Below, one piece after another: positions 45,429-55,749 of a stretch of 64,000 nt of DNA. This DNA is from Clostridium sp. CMCC3677 (GTDB lineage: Bacteria; Bacillota; Clostridia; Clostridiales; Clostridiaceae), in contig NZ_JAMQHS010000002.1 in NCBI RefSeq assembly GCF_023845585.1, forward strand, positions 248,001 to 312,000. Direction: 5' to 3'. How positions within the stretch are numbered: the first letter of the stretch is position 1; each line of letters begins with the position of its first letter. The translations under genes and the position numbers were made by a program. The notes beneath the pieces were generated by a model. That model was not told the origin of the DNA and did not search any database. It was given only the letters and a program-made list of their open reading frames with translations.

Positions 45429-47387
45429 TTACCGCAAACAGTGCATATGCTTCTCTACTTCATTCCACTTTACTATATAACCCTGACCTTTAGAACAAAA
45501 CACCGAACTTGATGTATATTCTCTATCATTTTCTTTTTTATATTTTAATTTTTCTATAACCTCATCACTATTATGACATTCATCATACCCATCAAAACTT
45601 AAAGCAATAATACCTTTTCCTTTAGTAAAAGATATTAGTTCCATACTATAATTCATAAAAGTTGCAACAGGACCCCTACCAAAAATTATTGTTTTATTTT
45701 CTAAAGTTTCTTGTTCAATAAAACTTCCTGATAGTCTTTGAATATCTGATAACACTCTTCCAACATACTCATTCTCCACAGTTATTTTTAATTTATAATA
45801 CGGTTCCAACAAAATATTATTTCCTTGCTCTAAGCCTTGTCTGATTGCTCTATATGTTGCTTCTCTAAAATCACCACCACTAGTATGTTTTAAATGAGAT
45901 CTTCCATTAATCAATGTTATTTTTACATCACATATTTTAGAACCGGTTAAAATTCCTTTATGTTCTTTTTCAAAAATATGAGATTCAATTAATCTTTGAT
46001 AACCTATACTTAAATTATCAACATGACATTTACTTTCAAATATTATTCCACTGTTTCTTTCTCCATATTCTAATTGTAAATGTACTTCAGCATAATGTCT
46101 TAATGGTTCAAAATGTCCATATCCATTTACTTTATTTCCTATAGTCTCTTTATATAAAACTTGGCAGTCTCCAAATTCAATATCAAGTTTAAATCTTTCT
46201 TTAACTAATTCCTTTAAAACTTCTAACTGTATTTTTCCCATGATATGTATGTTTATGGTTTGTAATTCCTCATCCCATAATACATTTAATCCTGGATCTT
46301 CTTCTTCTAAAATTTTAAAATATGAAAGTATTTCCTTCGTATTAATAGATTCATTAAATATAACTTTAGATTTTAATGTAGGTACTATATTGTAATTAGT
46401 CTTTAAATTTGCTTCTCCAATACCATGACCTATTTTAAATTTAGTTAATCCAACAACACCAAATACATCTCCAGCATATACAGTGTCTTCTAATGTAAAT
46501 TTATCACCATTATATATTCTTATTTGATTTATTTTTTCATTAAATTCTATTTCATTTTCTGTATTAAGTACGTTATCTTTTACTTTTATACTTCCACTTA
46601 AGGCTTTTATATAAGTTACTTTACTTCCTTTTTCATCATAACGTATTTTGTATACCTTACCCTTGAAATTTTCATCGTTTTCTTCATAATTTGTATAAGT
46701 TAATAAATCTAACTTTTCTATGAAATTATCTATATTCATATCTAACAATGCTGAGCCACTTAAACAAGGAAAAATCATTCCTTCCTTAATTTGTTTTTTC
46801 ATAGAGTTTAACCATAATTTTTTATCATAACCACTATCTAAGTATATTTCTAATAAAATTTCATCTCTTTCAGCAATAAATTCTACTAATTTTGTATCCA
46901 TCTTATCTCCATTTAAAGCTTTATCAATTAAGCATAAATTATTGGTTAATTTAGTCTCAATATCGTTTAATACATTTTCTATATTTACAATTTCTCTGTC
47001 AATTTTATTTATAAAAAAGAAGGTTGGTATGTCATATTTTCTTAAAAGCTCCCATACGGTTTCAGTGTGAGCTTGAATTCCATCTACTCCACTTATTATA
47101 AGTATTGCATAGTCCATTATTTCTATTGATCTTTCCATTTCTGTTGAAAAATCCACATGTCCTGGAGTATCTATAATATAATACTCATTATCATTATATT
47201 TAAATAAAGCTTGATCAGAAAATACTGTGATTCCTCTTTGTTTTTCTATATCATGTTTATCTAAAAATGAATTTTTATGATCAACTCGTCCTAATGTTCT
47301 TATGCTTTTTGTATGATAAAGTATTTGCTCAGCAAAAGTTGTTTTCCCTGCATCTACGTGAGCTAATATCCCTATTGTTTTCTTCAT
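45429..47387 (-). CDS. TetM/TetB(P)-like ribosomal-protection-type GTPase
   Basis: This 652-residue EF-G-like translational GTPase has G1 AHVDAGKTT (8-16), QRGITVFS (switch I), DTPGHVDF (G3) and NKID (G4). Domains II to V follow in the order of ribosomal-protection proteins. The length equals that usual for TetB(P) and is close to TetM, and it is shorter than EF-G. However, the sequence differs widely from TetM and TetB(P) as I recall them, and it sits in an ordinary chromosomal setting without mobile elements. It may be an intrinsic paralogue rather than a resistance determinant. AGGAG precedes the ATG. Confidence 0.85.
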   Translation of the reverse strand: MKKTIGILAHVDAGKTTFAEQILYHTKSIRTLGRVDHKNSFLDKHDIEKQRGITVFSDQALFKYNDNEYYIIDTPGHVDFSTEMERSIEIMDYAILIISGVDGIQAHTETVWELLRKYDIPTFFFINKIDREIVNIENVLNDIETKLTNNLCLIDKALNGDKMDTKLVEFIAERDEILLEIYLDSGYDKKLWLNSMKKQIKEGMIFPCLSGSALLDMNIDNFIEKLDLLTYTNYEENDENFKGKVYKIRYDEKGSKVTYIKALSGSIKVKDNVLNTENEIEFNEKINQIRIYNGDKFTLEDTVYAGDVFGVVGLTKFKIGHGIGEANLKTNYNIVPTLKSKVIFNESINTKEILSYFKILEEEDPGLNVLWDEELQTINIHIMGKIQLEVLKELVKERFKLDIEFGDCQVLYKETIGNKVNGYGHFEPLRHYAEVHLQLEYGERNSGIIFESKCHVDNLSIGYQRLIESHIFEKEHKGILTGSKICDVKITLINGRSHLKHTSGGDFREATYRAIRQGLEQGNNILLEPYYKLKITVENEYVGRVLSDIQRLSGSFIEQETLENKTIIFGRGPVATFMNYSMELISFTKGKGIIALSFDGYDECHNSDEVIEKLKYKKENDREYTSSSVFCSKGQGYIVKWNEVEKHMHCLR

Positions 47388-47496
47388 ATTAATTCTCCTT
47401 TTAGAACACTCCTATTTACATACTAAAATTATATCATATAATGCTTTTATTACTTAATTTATCATACAAAGTATCCTAATCTGGTGTCTAAATAAA

Positions 47497-47536
47497 AATA
47501 CACCTAATTAAAATTAATATTTTAATTAGGTGTATT
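47497..47536. terminator. Terminator of the secreted hydrolase gene
   Basis: A perfect 17-bp stem (47497-47513 with 47520-47536, AATACACCTAATTAAAA and complement) has a 6-base loop. It lies 16 bases beyond the hydrolase stop. Confidence 0.88.
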
Positions 47537-47551
47537 GACTATATATTTTCA

Positions 47552-48667
47552 TTAATTATTTGATAAATTCTGATTATAAAAATTAAATATTTGATTTAAA
47601 TATGCCTTTAGTATTCCATCTTTTTCTCTATATATTTCATGTTTAGCTCCAGCCATTAATACAAGTTTACAATTAGGTGCATACTCAGAAAATTCATTTT
47701 GTCCTTTTGGCTTCACATAAGTATCTTTCTCAGCTTGAAATAATAATACTGGTATTTTTACTTTTGAAGCATTTTCTTTTTTAGTGATTTCTTCTGTTAT
47801 ATCTAAAGATGATTTTAACCAATTAAAAGAAGATCCACCTCTTTGAAACTCCTTGTTATTAGATTGTATATCATAATAATACTTATATCTTGGTTCAGAG
47901 CTTGTACAAGAATCCTCTAAACTATATTCATTACTGTAAGGTTTTTGTGTAGGTGCATATTTATAACCAAATGGTAAGGTTGTACATATCCAAGATATAG
48001 ATTTTGCTATAAAGCTAGGAACACTTCCAGTATTGATTTCAAGCATTGGTGCACTTAAAATAGCAGCGTCAAAATATCCTGGGTTTTCTTCTAAAAATTT
48101 AGTTCCAATTGCACCACCCATAGAGTGTGCAAATAAAAATAATTTTTCATCACCAAGACTAGGTTTAACAATATTATCTATAAATACTTTGAAATCTGAA
48201 ATATATAAGTTGAAATCTTCTATATTAATTTGACTTTCATCAACTACGCCTAATGAACCAGAACGTCCATGGCCTCTATGTTCAATTCCATAAACAGAAT
48301 AGCCTTTATTTAAAAAATAATAAATTATTTCTTTATATTTTTCTAATGTTTCTGTAAATCCATGACTAATTACAATAGTCCCTTTAGAATTTTCTACTTT
48401 ATATTTTTGATAATAAATATTTATATCATCGTTTACTTTAAAATATCCTTCTGTTCTTTTACTGTCAAGATATGGCTCTACTATACCTTTCATAGATTTT
48501 TCATAATCATCTTCTTCTATTACTAGACTATTAATTGCTATTTTTTCATTTTCATCAGCATAAGCAACTACATTTGAATTAAAACTCAATATAATATTTA
48601 AAGAAAATATTAATAAAAATAATAATACCTTATAATTTAATTTGTTTTTATAATTTAATAAACTCAT
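47552..48667 (-). CDS. Secreted alpha/beta hydrolase, monoacylglycerol lipase-like
   Basis: This 371-residue protein has a signal peptide (basic start, hydrophobic 12-30, likely cleavage after VAYA). An alpha/beta hydrolase of the lysophospholipase/monoacylglycerol lipase group follows: ISHGFTETLEKYKEI, YGIEHRGHGRSG, nucleophile Ser in FAHSMGGAIG, acid Asp in QAEKDTYV and base His in GAKHEIYRE. It should cleave lysolipids or monoglycerides outside the cell. GAGGTG precedes the ATG. Single gene with its own terminator. Confidence 0.88.
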   Translation of the reverse strand: MSLLNYKNKLNYKVLLFLLIFSLNIILSFNSNVVAYADENEKIAINSLVIEEDDYEKSMKGIVEPYLDSKRTEGYFKVNDDINIYYQKYKVENSKGTIVISHGFTETLEKYKEIIYYFLNKGYSVYGIEHRGHGRSGSLGVVDESQINIEDFNLYISDFKVFIDNIVKPSLGDEKLFLFAHSMGGAIGTKFLEENPGYFDAAILSAPMLEINTGSVPSFIAKSISWICTTLPFGYKYAPTQKPYSNEYSLEDSCTSSEPRYKYYYDIQSNNKEFQRGGSSFNWLKSSLDITEEITKKENASKVKIPVLLFQAEKDTYVKPKGQNEFSEYAPNCKLVLMAGAKHEIYREKDGILKAYLNQIFNFYNQNLSNN

Positions 48668-48716
48668 TTATTTATTCACCTCTTCATTTGTAATATATGA
48701 AATTATAAATACACTG

Positions 48717-49058
48717 TTATTCCAATATATCTATAAGCCATTTATTACACTTAGTACATTTATAAATTCTAATAACAAATAAATCTAATTCACTTCTATC
48801 AATAGCTATTGGCATTTTGTCTAATTCTTCTTTTGTTATAAAGTCATCATCTTTGTTTATATATCCATGTATTTCAATGAAATAATTTTCTTTAGTTTTT
48901 TCACAACATTCATTTGAACCAGCTACCTTTATTTTTTCATAATTAAGATTATCACTAAACTCTCTTATTATAGGTAATATATCTTCAAATTCACTTATGT
49001 CATCTAAAAAATCTTCCTTGTAAAATATTAAATCTTTTATTTTAAAAAGTTCCTTCAT
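48717..49058 (-). CDS. Hypothetical protein with CxxC end, 113 residues
   Basis: Unrecognised acidic, soluble protein. It has a CC pair near residue 51 (NECCEKTKENYFIEIHGYI) and a CTKC motif near the C-terminus (VIRIYKCTKCNKWLIDI), which could bind a metal. AAGGAG precedes the ATG. It lies 32 bases downstream of the exonuclease III gene on the same strand and is probably co-transcribed, but nothing links it to DNA repair except position. Confidence 0.6.
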   Translation of the reverse strand: MKELFKIKDLIFYKEDFLDDISEFEDILPIIREFSDNLNYEKIKVAGSNECCEKTKENYFIEIHGYINKDDDFITKEELDKMPIAIDRSELDLFVIRIYKCTKCNKWLIDILE

Positions 49059-49090
49059 AATTTAAAAATCTCCTTACATATTAATATTAT

Positions 49091-49846
49091 TTATTTTATT
49101 ATTAATTCAACAGGACAATGATCAGAACCTTCAATTTGTGTATGTATTTTAGCATCTACCAACATATCTTCAAAATCTTTAGAAACTAAAAAATAATCTA
49201 TTCTCCATCCTGCATTGTTAGCTCTCGCATTAAATCTATAAGACCACCAAGAATATACCCCTTCTTTATCTGGATAAAAGTATCTATATGTATCTATAAA
49301 ACCTGATTTTAAAAGTTCACCAAACTTTTCTCTTTCCTCATCACTAAATCCAGCATTATTTCTATTATTCTTAGGATTTTTTAAATCTATTTCTTTATGA
49401 GCAACATTTAAATCTCCACACACTATAACAGGTTTAGCTTTATTTAATTCATTTAAGTAATTTCTAAACTCATTTTCCCAACTCATTCTATAATCTATTC
49501 TAGCTAATTTTTGTTGTGAATTAGGAGTATACACATTAACTAAATAAAATTTTTCAAATTCTAATGTTATAACCCTTCCTTCTTTATCATGTTCCTCTAT
49601 ACCGATTCCTAATGAAACATTTAAAGGTTTTTCTTTAGAAAAAATAGCAGTTCCTGAATACCCCTTTTTTTCAGCGTAATTCCAATAATCATGATACCCT
49701 TCTAAGTCTAATTCTATTTGACCTTCTTGAAGTTTGCTTTCTTGAATACAAAATATATCTGCATTACTTTCCTTTAAAATATCTACAAAGCCCTTTTTTA
49801 CACAAGCTCTTAATCCATTTACATTCCATGAAATTAATTTTTTCAT
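49091..49846 (-). CDS. xth: Exodeoxyribonuclease III / AP endonuclease
   Basis: This 251-residue enzyme removes nucleotides from 3' ends and cuts at abasic sites. All family motifs are present: SWNVNGLRA (start), IFCIQESKLQ (metal-binding Glu), GDLNVAHKEIDL, WRIDYFLVSK and the catalytic SDHCPVELII at the end. It is cytoplasmic and normal in length. A gene for a small CxxC protein follows. The region upstream to 50069 is AT-rich without features beyond a possible promoter. Confidence 0.96.
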   Translation of the reverse strand: MKKLISWNVNGLRACVKKGFVDILKESNADIFCIQESKLQEGQIELDLEGYHDYWNYAEKKGYSGTAIFSKEKPLNVSLGIGIEEHDKEGRVITLEFEKFYLVNVYTPNSQQKLARIDYRMSWENEFRNYLNELNKAKPVIVCGDLNVAHKEIDLKNPKNNRNNAGFSDEEREKFGELLKSGFIDTYRYFYPDKEGVYSWWSYRFNARANNAGWRIDYFLVSKDFEDMLVDAKIHTQIEGSDHCPVELIIK

Positions 49847-50069
49847 ACGATTTCTCCTTATAAGTATTAATATTATTTTAACTAATATAGATATAATAAC
49901 ATAAATATTATATTAATTACATAAAAAAACCTCTTATAAATTTAAGTCTTTTAGCGCATTTTATATAAATTTTAAAGTAAACTATCACTTTTACAAATAC
50001 ACATTTTACCTTAATCTCTATTCTTTTTTTATCTAATAACTAACTATATTAAAATATTATTTTTAATTA

Positions 50070-50112
50070 AAATTAAGGAGTGTTCAAAACAAAATTGTAC
50101 ACTCCTTAATTT
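50070..50112 (-). terminator. Terminator of the 95-residue gene
   Basis: The 14-bp arms AAATTAAGGAGTGT/ACACTCCTTAATTT flank a 15-base A/T-rich loop; the minus-strand tail is TTAATTAAAAAT. Confidence 0.8.
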
Positions 50113-50144
50113 AATGCTTTTTTATAGTTAATTAACATTTCTAA

Positions 50145-50432
50145 TTAACTTTTAAGTTTTGCACTGCTTAAATGCTCTGCAGATATTCTTGCTGTATTTT
50201 TAAAATTTTTGCAATCATTTGAAATATATATCCTAATGCTTTCATCATTTTCTTCTGCATTAGCTTGATACAAAATATTTTGAACATATCCATGAATGAA
50301 ATCATCCTTACTAAAGGTTAAATTGATTTCAGTTCCTACTCTAGTAATAACCTCTATTATATCCTTTAAATCTCTAGACTCTTTAGTAAATATAATTTCT
50401 CCACTTTCTGCAAGACAAAATTCAATTTTCAT
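50145..50432 (-). CDS. Hypothetical protein, 95 residues
   Basis: Unrecognised small soluble protein with a mixed alpha/beta appearance (MKIEFCLAESGEIIFTKESRDL, then IRIYISNDCKNFKNTARISAE). No known motif. I start at ATG 50432, nine bases after GGGG; an ATG three codons earlier abuts the ribosome site. A terminator follows. Function unknown. Confidence 0.55.
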   Translation of the reverse strand: MKIEFCLAESGEIIFTKESRDLKDIIEVITRVGTEINLTFSKDDFIHGYVQNILYQANAEENDESIRIYISNDCKNFKNTARISAEHLSSAKLKS

Positions 50433-50680
50433 AGTTTTCATCCCCTTTTAGTATAATTATATCATATAAATTTATTCAAATTTACCTATTTTTACTTATA
50501 GTCAACAGTATTTTTATTTACACTATTTATAAATATCATTGTATTTATTATTATTAACTATTAATGTTTTAATTCATTGTTATACAAATTTATTTTCTTA
50601 ATATACCATTTAAAATTATATCTAAAACTTCATTTATTCCATCATTTAATTTAAAGTTATATTTCTTTAAGGTACTATGA

Positions 50681-50725
50681 AATAGCCACCTAAAATAATT
50701 TATTTAATCATTTTGGGTGGCTATT
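50681..50725 (-). terminator. Terminator of the dCache chemoreceptor
   Basis: The stem AATAGCCACCTAAAAT pairs with ATTTTGGGTGGCTATT (one G-U), 10 bases beyond the stop codon. Confidence 0.85.
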
Positions 50726-50734
50726 CATATTATC

Positions 50735-52741
50735 TTATATTATAAATTTGTTTACTTCTTCATTTAATTCTTCTATTAATTGAGCTAATTTTTCTGAAAC
50801 AGTACTGATATCTTTACTTGAAACATTAAACTCTTGAGCAGTTGCATCAACTTCTTCTGTACTTGCAGCTAGTTCCTCTGAAATTGCAGTTACAGATTCT
50901 ATAACTTCTAAAATTATATCTTTTTTCTTATTATTGTTATTAGAAATATTAGATACTTCTTGTATTTTAGGTGTGATTTCATTTAGTAAATCTGTAATAT
51001 TATTAAATGAATTTATAGTATTATTAATGCTTATTTTTTGATTATCAACTTCTGAATTTATATCAGTACTTGATTGTATCATATTATTACATTCTTCAAG
51101 AACATTAACAATTATATTTCCAATTTGATTTACAGATTCCTTACTTTGTTCTGCAAGCTTTCTTATTTCATCCGCTACTACACTAAATCCTTTTCCAACT
51201 TCGCCTGCACGAGCTGCTTCAATTGCTGCATTTAATGCTAAAAGATTAGTTTGTTCTGCTATTTCATTTATAGTAGATGTTATACCTTTAATTGATGCTA
51301 TTTTCTTATTCATAACTACTATATCATCATTAAACTTACTAAAACTCCCATCAAAGTTAGTTAAAGAATTATTTAAGTCATTTATAGTGTTATTGCTTTC
51401 TACAAGTTTTGATTCTATATTAGAAGAAATTTCAGCTACTTTATCTATATTGCTGTTCATATAATCAATGTTTTCTCCAAAATTCCTCATTTCATTATTA
51501 ATTTTCATGATTTCACTTGTTTGACTTGTATTAGCTTTTGCTGATTCATGCATTGATATTGTTATATTTTCTGATCCAGAGGATATTTGCATTGATGTGT
51601 TTTCTAATACATCAGATTGTTCATTTAATATTATTAAATCATTCTTCACACCTTTAAGTATTCCCCTAATTGATTCTTTAGTTTTCTTTAATGATCTATT
51701 AATTTCACCAATCTCATCATTTTTTACTAATTCTTTTTCATCTAATTCTTTATTAAATACTCCATTTTCTAAAACTTCTATATCATCTTTTAATCTTTTC
51801 AGTCTCTTTCCAAGAGCTTGACCAATTATATATATTATAATTACAAGTACTAAAATTCCTACTAAAGTTACTCCGATGAATAAGCTTATTATAATAGACT
51901 CTTCTCTATCAACATCAGTAGCATTTACCTCTAAAGCTATGGACCATCCTGGTGTTCCTGGAATACTTGCGTAAGCTATATATTTTTTTTCATCTTCCAT
52001 GTATTTTTCTACGTTACTTTCACCATTAACCATCTTTTCATGAATTAAAGCAATTTCTTTTAATGTAGGATTGTTTTTTTCTTCACTCATCATATTTTTA
52101 CCATTAATAACATCTTCTGTTGTTTCAGATGCTATTATAGTGCCTGTACCATCTAATATATAAGACATTCCTGTCATTCTTAAATACTTTAAATTATTTA
52201 TGTCTCTTGATAAAAACGCACTGTCAAACGTACATGTCATAACCCCAACTATATCTTGTCCATTTTTTAATGGTGTTGCAACAAATACTATTTGTTCATT
52301 GGTTCCATCTATAATCGTTGGAGAACTTATATATATTTCATTATTAAGAGCTTTTTTAAAATATTCTACTTCTGAAATATCTTCTTTATAATTATCAGTT
52401 GATTCTAGTTTACCATCTAATCCTGCTATTCCTATAGAACGTATGTTTAAATTCATTTGATAATTACTTAACAGCTCTCTTTTTTCATCAATTGTAAAAT
52501 CCATATTAGATACAATACCATCACAGGCAATAGTTTTTACCACATTAATTTTTCCAGTTATTTTGTCTTGTACTATAGTTGTAGCATCATTTATCATCTT
52601 TTTCATACAAGAGAGCTTTACTTCAGATAAAGTCTTTTGAACTACAAAGAATGTCCCTAAAAATGCTATGCCAAATACCAGTACAAATCCCAATGATAGT
52701 TTTTTAATTAAATTTGCTTTTATACTCTTGTTACTCTTCAT
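50735..52741 (-). CDS. Methyl-accepting chemotaxis protein with dCache sensor
   Basis: This 668-residue chemoreceptor has membrane helix 1 at about 15-36 and an extracellular double-Cache domain (about 40-275) with [19 protein letters not shown] and [13 protein letters not shown]. Helix 2 is at about 283-305, followed by HAMP and the signalling domain with tip [21 protein letters not shown]. dCache domains commonly bind amino acids or other small ligands. The ligand-binding motif is not clear by eye. Single gene. It is the second receptor in the window, and no che genes are present here. Confidence 0.93.
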   Translation of the reverse strand: MKSNKSIKANLIKKLSLGFVLVFGIAFLGTFFVVQKTLSEVKLSCMKKMINDATTIVQDKITGKINVVKTIACDGIVSNMDFTIDEKRELLSNYQMNLNIRSIGIAGLDGKLESTDNYKEDISEVEYFKKALNNEIYISSPTIIDGTNEQIVFVATPLKNGQDIVGVMTCTFDSAFLSRDINNLKYLRMTGMSYILDGTGTIIASETTEDVINGKNMMSEEKNNPTLKEIALIHEKMVNGESNVEKYMEDEKKYIAYASIPGTPGWSIALEVNATDVDREESIIISLFIGVTLVGILVLVIIIYIIGQALGKRLKRLKDDIEVLENGVFNKELDEKELVKNDEIGEINRSLKKTKESIRGILKGVKNDLIILNEQSDVLENTSMQISSGSENITISMHESAKANTSQTSEIMKINNEMRNFGENIDYMNSNIDKVAEISSNIESKLVESNNTINDLNNSLTNFDGSFSKFNDDIVVMNKKIASIKGITSTINEIAEQTNLLALNAAIEAARAGEVGKGFSVVADEIRKLAEQSKESVNQIGNIIVNVLEECNNMIQSSTDINSEVDNQKISINNTINSFNNITDLLNEITPKIQEVSNISNNNNKKKDIILEVIESVTAISEELAASTEEVDATAQEFNVSSKDISTVSEKLAQLIEELNEEVNKFII

Positions 52742-52917
52742 GATTTACCACCTTTAATTAAATTTTTAATTTGCATTATTTGATTCATTAAAGCATTTGT
52801 ATAAAAATTATCTAATAAAAATAGTATTATTAATATATTTATAACTAACGTTTTAAACATGTAAGCGGTTTCCTATATAATTACATAATACCATTATATT
52901 TCAATTATTACAAATTT

Positions 52918-52965
52918 AACTTACGAATATATTATATTAATTCATCGACAATATATTCGTAAGTT
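52918..52965. terminator. Stem-loop after the ygiQ-like gene
   Basis: Perfect 16-bp arms (AACTTACGAATATATT and complement) flank a 16-base loop. The T-run is weak on the minus strand, so it may act as a terminator or an mRNA-stabilising hairpin. Confidence 0.6.
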
Positions 52966-53000
52966 TTATAAAATATAAGCTATCTAATATTTGTCTATAT

Positions 53001-54977
53001 CTATTTTCTCTTATTTCTAGTAGTGCTTCGTTTACCTAGCTTAACAGTCTGTTTTTTAGATTGTCTTTCATTCTTTTCTTTTTTTAATTTACTTGATTTA
53101 TCACCATAACTTTTACTTTTGTTTCCCACTCTATTTCCATTACGAGTTTTATCTTCTTGGAATTTTTTAGTTTGTCTTTTATCTCTTATTAAACATTTAC
53201 TACCATTTCCTATAAGATCTTCTCTTCCAGCCTCAACTAAAGCTTCATATACTAATGTATAATACTTTGGATTTTTATATTGAAGTAACGCCCTTTGCAT
53301 AGCTTTGTCATGTTTAGTTTTAGGAACATAAACTTCCTTCATAATTAATGGGTCTAAACCAGTATAATACATAGTTGTAGATAACGTTCCTGGCGTTGGA
53401 TAAAAGTCTTGAACTTGCTCTGGTTGATAATTTATATCTCTTAAATATTCTGCTAACTCAATTGCATTTTTAAGTGTACTTCCTGGATGACTTGACATTA
53501 AATATGGTACTATAAATTGTTTTTTACCTAATTTTTTATTTATTGAATAAAATTTTTCTGTAAATTTATCATATGTCTTTCCTGATGGTTTTCCCATATA
53601 TCTTAAAGTATCTTTTGAAACATGCTCTGGTGCAACTTTTAACTTGCCGCTAACATGATATTCAACCAATTCTTTAAAAAATGTATCGTCTTTGTCTGCC
53701 ATTATGTAATCATATCTAAGGCCTGATCTTACAAAAGCTTTCTTTACTTTTGGAACTTTTCTAATAGCTCTAAGTAAATCTAAATATTCACTATGATCTA
53801 CTTCCATATTTTTACAAGGACTTGGATATAAACATTCTTTAGCTTTACATGCACCTAAGGTTAGCTGTTTACTACAAGCTGGCTTTCTAAAATTAGCTGT
53901 TGGTCCCCCAACATCATGTATGTATCCTTTAAAATCAGGTAATTTAGTTATTTCTTCAACTTCATTTAATATTGATTCTTTACTTCTACTTTGAACTATT
54001 CTTCCTTGATGAAATGTTATTGCACAGAAATTGCAATTTCCAAAACATCCTCTAGAACTTACTGTACTAAATTTCACTTCTTCAATTGCTGAAATACCAC
54101 CCATTCCTTCATAAATCGGATGATAATTTTTCATATAAGGAAGATCATAGACGCTATCTAATTCTTCCCTATTTAATGGCATTTCAGGTATATTTTGAAC
54201 TAAATACTTATTGGCATGCTTTTGTACAATTATTTTTCCTCTTACAGGATCCTGCTCTAGATATTGTACTCTGCTTGCATCTGCATATTTAAGTTTATCA
54301 TTACAAACTTCTTTATATGATGGAATTTCTATATAATCATTTAAATTATTTATTTGTTCGACAACATAACATGTTCCTTGGATATCATGAATGTCTTTAG
54401 CTAGTATTCCTAAGCTTAATTTTTCTGCAACTTTGACCATTTGCTTTTCACTCATTCCATAAACAAGTAAGTCTGCACCACTGTCAATAAGCATTGATTT
54501 TCTTACCTTATCACTCCAATAATCATAATGAGCAAAACGTCTTAAACTTGCTTCTATACCACCTATAACTATGTTAACGCCTTTATACGCTTCTCTTATT
54601 TTATTACAATAAACTATTGTAGCTCTATCTGGTCTTAATCCCATTTCACCGCCTGGAGAATAAAAATCCTTATCTCTAAGCTTTTTACTAACAGTGTAAT
54701 GATTAACCATAGAATCCATATTACCACCATTAACCAAAAATGCATATTTAGGTTTCCCTAATTTCTTAAAGTCGTCAATTTCCTTCCATTTGGGTTGTGC
54801 TATTATGCCAACTTTATATCCTGCTTTTTCTAATACTCTTGAAATAATAGCAGTTCCAAAGCTATGATGATCTATATAAGCATCAGCTGTAACAATTATA
54901 AAATCTAATTGCTTCCAGCCTCTCTCTTCCATATCTTTTTTATTTATGGGTAAAAATTTCTTTTCATTTGTTGTCAT
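53001..54977 (-). CDS. YgiQ-family radical SAM protein
   Basis: This 658-residue protein has an N-terminal region ([25 protein letters not shown]) typical of the UPF0313/YgiQ family. The radical SAM motif follows in [14 protein letters not shown] (CxxxCxxC, binding [4Fe-4S] and SAM), then [21 protein letters not shown] blocks and [14 protein letters not shown]. The last 45 residues are Lys/Arg/Ser-rich and probably disordered, perhaps nucleic-acid binding. The reaction is unknown; radical SAM chemistry is inferred from the motif. It stands alone. Confidence 0.93.
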   Translation of the reverse strand: MTTNEKKFLPINKKDMEERGWKQLDFIIVTADAYIDHHSFGTAIISRVLEKAGYKVGIIAQPKWKEIDDFKKLGKPKYAFLVNGGNMDSMVNHYTVSKKLRDKDFYSPGGEMGLRPDRATIVYCNKIREAYKGVNIVIGGIEASLRRFAHYDYWSDKVRKSMLIDSGADLLVYGMSEKQMVKVAEKLSLGILAKDIHDIQGTCYVVEQINNLNDYIEIPSYKEVCNDKLKYADASRVQYLEQDPVRGKIIVQKHANKYLVQNIPEMPLNREELDSVYDLPYMKNYHPIYEGMGGISAIEEVKFSTVSSRGCFGNCNFCAITFHQGRIVQSRSKESILNEVEEITKLPDFKGYIHDVGGPTANFRKPACSKQLTLGACKAKECLYPSPCKNMEVDHSEYLDLLRAIRKVPKVKKAFVRSGLRYDYIMADKDDTFFKELVEYHVSGKLKVAPEHVSKDTLRYMGKPSGKTYDKFTEKFYSINKKLGKKQFIVPYLMSSHPGSTLKNAIELAEYLRDINYQPEQVQDFYPTPGTLSTTMYYTGLDPLIMKEVYVPKTKHDKAMQRALLQYKNPKYYTLVYEALVEAGREDLIGNGSKCLIRDKRQTKKFQEDKTRNGNRVGNKSKSYGDKSSKLKKEKNERQSKKQTVKLGKRSTTRNKRK

Positions 54978-55087
54978 CTTTTCACCTACTTAAATTAATA
55001 TAATTCTACAATCACCATATTAGTTTATAGTTTAAAGCTTATATAGTCAAGATTTACAGGCTACAGTATTATTAATTATTTTTATTC

Positions 55088-55324
55088 TTAAATTTCAGTT
55101 TTTGATTTATTAATTAATATAACACCATAAGCAATAATAGTGATTGTTATTATCAATGCTAATAAAATAGGTACTGTCTTTATATATTCCCATGCATTAG
55201 TATAACAGCTTCCAAACGCCATACTTTCAAACAATTGAATAAATTTTAAACAATATAATTCTAATGATAATAAAATTCCTCCAAAAATAATTGCAATACT
55301 TCCAATAAATGATTTTTGGTTCAC
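55088..55324 (-). CDS. Small membrane protein, 78 residues
   Basis: Unrecognised protein with two hydrophobic helices (about 7-27 and 50-70) joined by a loop with two Cys. The start is GTG after GGGGAGAG. Its leader carries copy 2 of the conserved block and the inverted-repeat element, at a position equivalent to copy 1 before the response-regulator gene, which is the most interesting thing about it. Function unknown. Confidence 0.6.
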   Translation of the reverse strand: MNQKSFIGSIAIIFGGILLSLELYCLKFIQLFESMAFGSCYTNAWEYIKTVPILLALIITITIIAYGVILINKSKTEI

Positions 55325-55376
55325 AAATCTCTCCCCTTTTTATATAATTTCTCATAATTATTTATAACAAGATTTC

Positions 55377-55460
55377 CAAGACGACTTTATAGTCGTCGAT
55401 TTTTTAGCCATGCATCCTTTCCAAGCGCAGTGCAGCAATAATGGTGCGGTATATGATTAT
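55377..55460 (-). repeat. Conserved leader block, copy 2
   Basis: About 84 bp match 29350-29437. It includes a perfect hairpin GACGACT/AGTCGTC followed on the plus strand by TTTTTT, then AGCCATGCATCCTTTCC, CGCAGTGCAG and AATAATGGTGCGG. The pair GCATC/GGTGC keeps pairing potential (G-U) where copy 1 has GCACC. It begins about 50 bases upstream of the small membrane protein start and adjoins the 98-bp element. Confidence 0.7.
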
Positions 55461-55558
55461 TTTTTATTCTTTAGGGGTACTCCTCATACCTTTAAAGCAC
55501 AGTATTTTAGAAGTTGTCCACAGATTTAATATTTTTATAATTTCCTGAAGAATAAAAA
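55461..55558. repeat. Dispersed inverted-repeat element, copy 2 (98 bp)
   Basis: Terminal repeats TTTTTATTCTTTAGG (55461-55475) and CCTGAAGAATAAAAA (55544-55558) are present. The interior shares ACAGTATT, AAGTT and TAATTTCCT with copy 3. Its right end supplies the T-run of the degV terminator. Confidence 0.75.
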
Positions 55559-55597
55559 ATACAATTAAAGTGTAAAATCCCCTTACTTTAATTGTAT
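55559..55597 (-). terminator. Terminator of degV, adjoining the repeat
   Basis: The 13-bp arms ATACAATTAAAGT/ACTTTAATTGTAT flank a 13-base loop, followed on the minus strand by TTTTTTATTC, which belongs to the repeat element. The same arm sequence recurs at 57074-57115. Confidence 0.85.
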
Positions 55598-55749
55598 CTT
55601 ATTTTTCACTATATTTTGATATATGTAATAAGCAAAATAGTGTTTTAACGGAACTATACTTGTTTTTAGTATCCTTAAGTTCAATTAATCCATATAAGCT
55701 TTACTTATGCATATATTAACATTCTACAAACCATAGACTGTATTTTAAG

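Noticed and set aside
45429..47387. Acquired tetracycline-resistance gene on a mobile element
   Set aside because: No transposase, integrase or composition change flanks it, and the sequence looks far from the known Tet proteins; called only as TetM-like.
55515..55523. DnaA-box-like TTGTCCACA inside repeat copy 2
   Set aside because: A single imperfect match, not preserved in the other copies, and no origin genes nearby.
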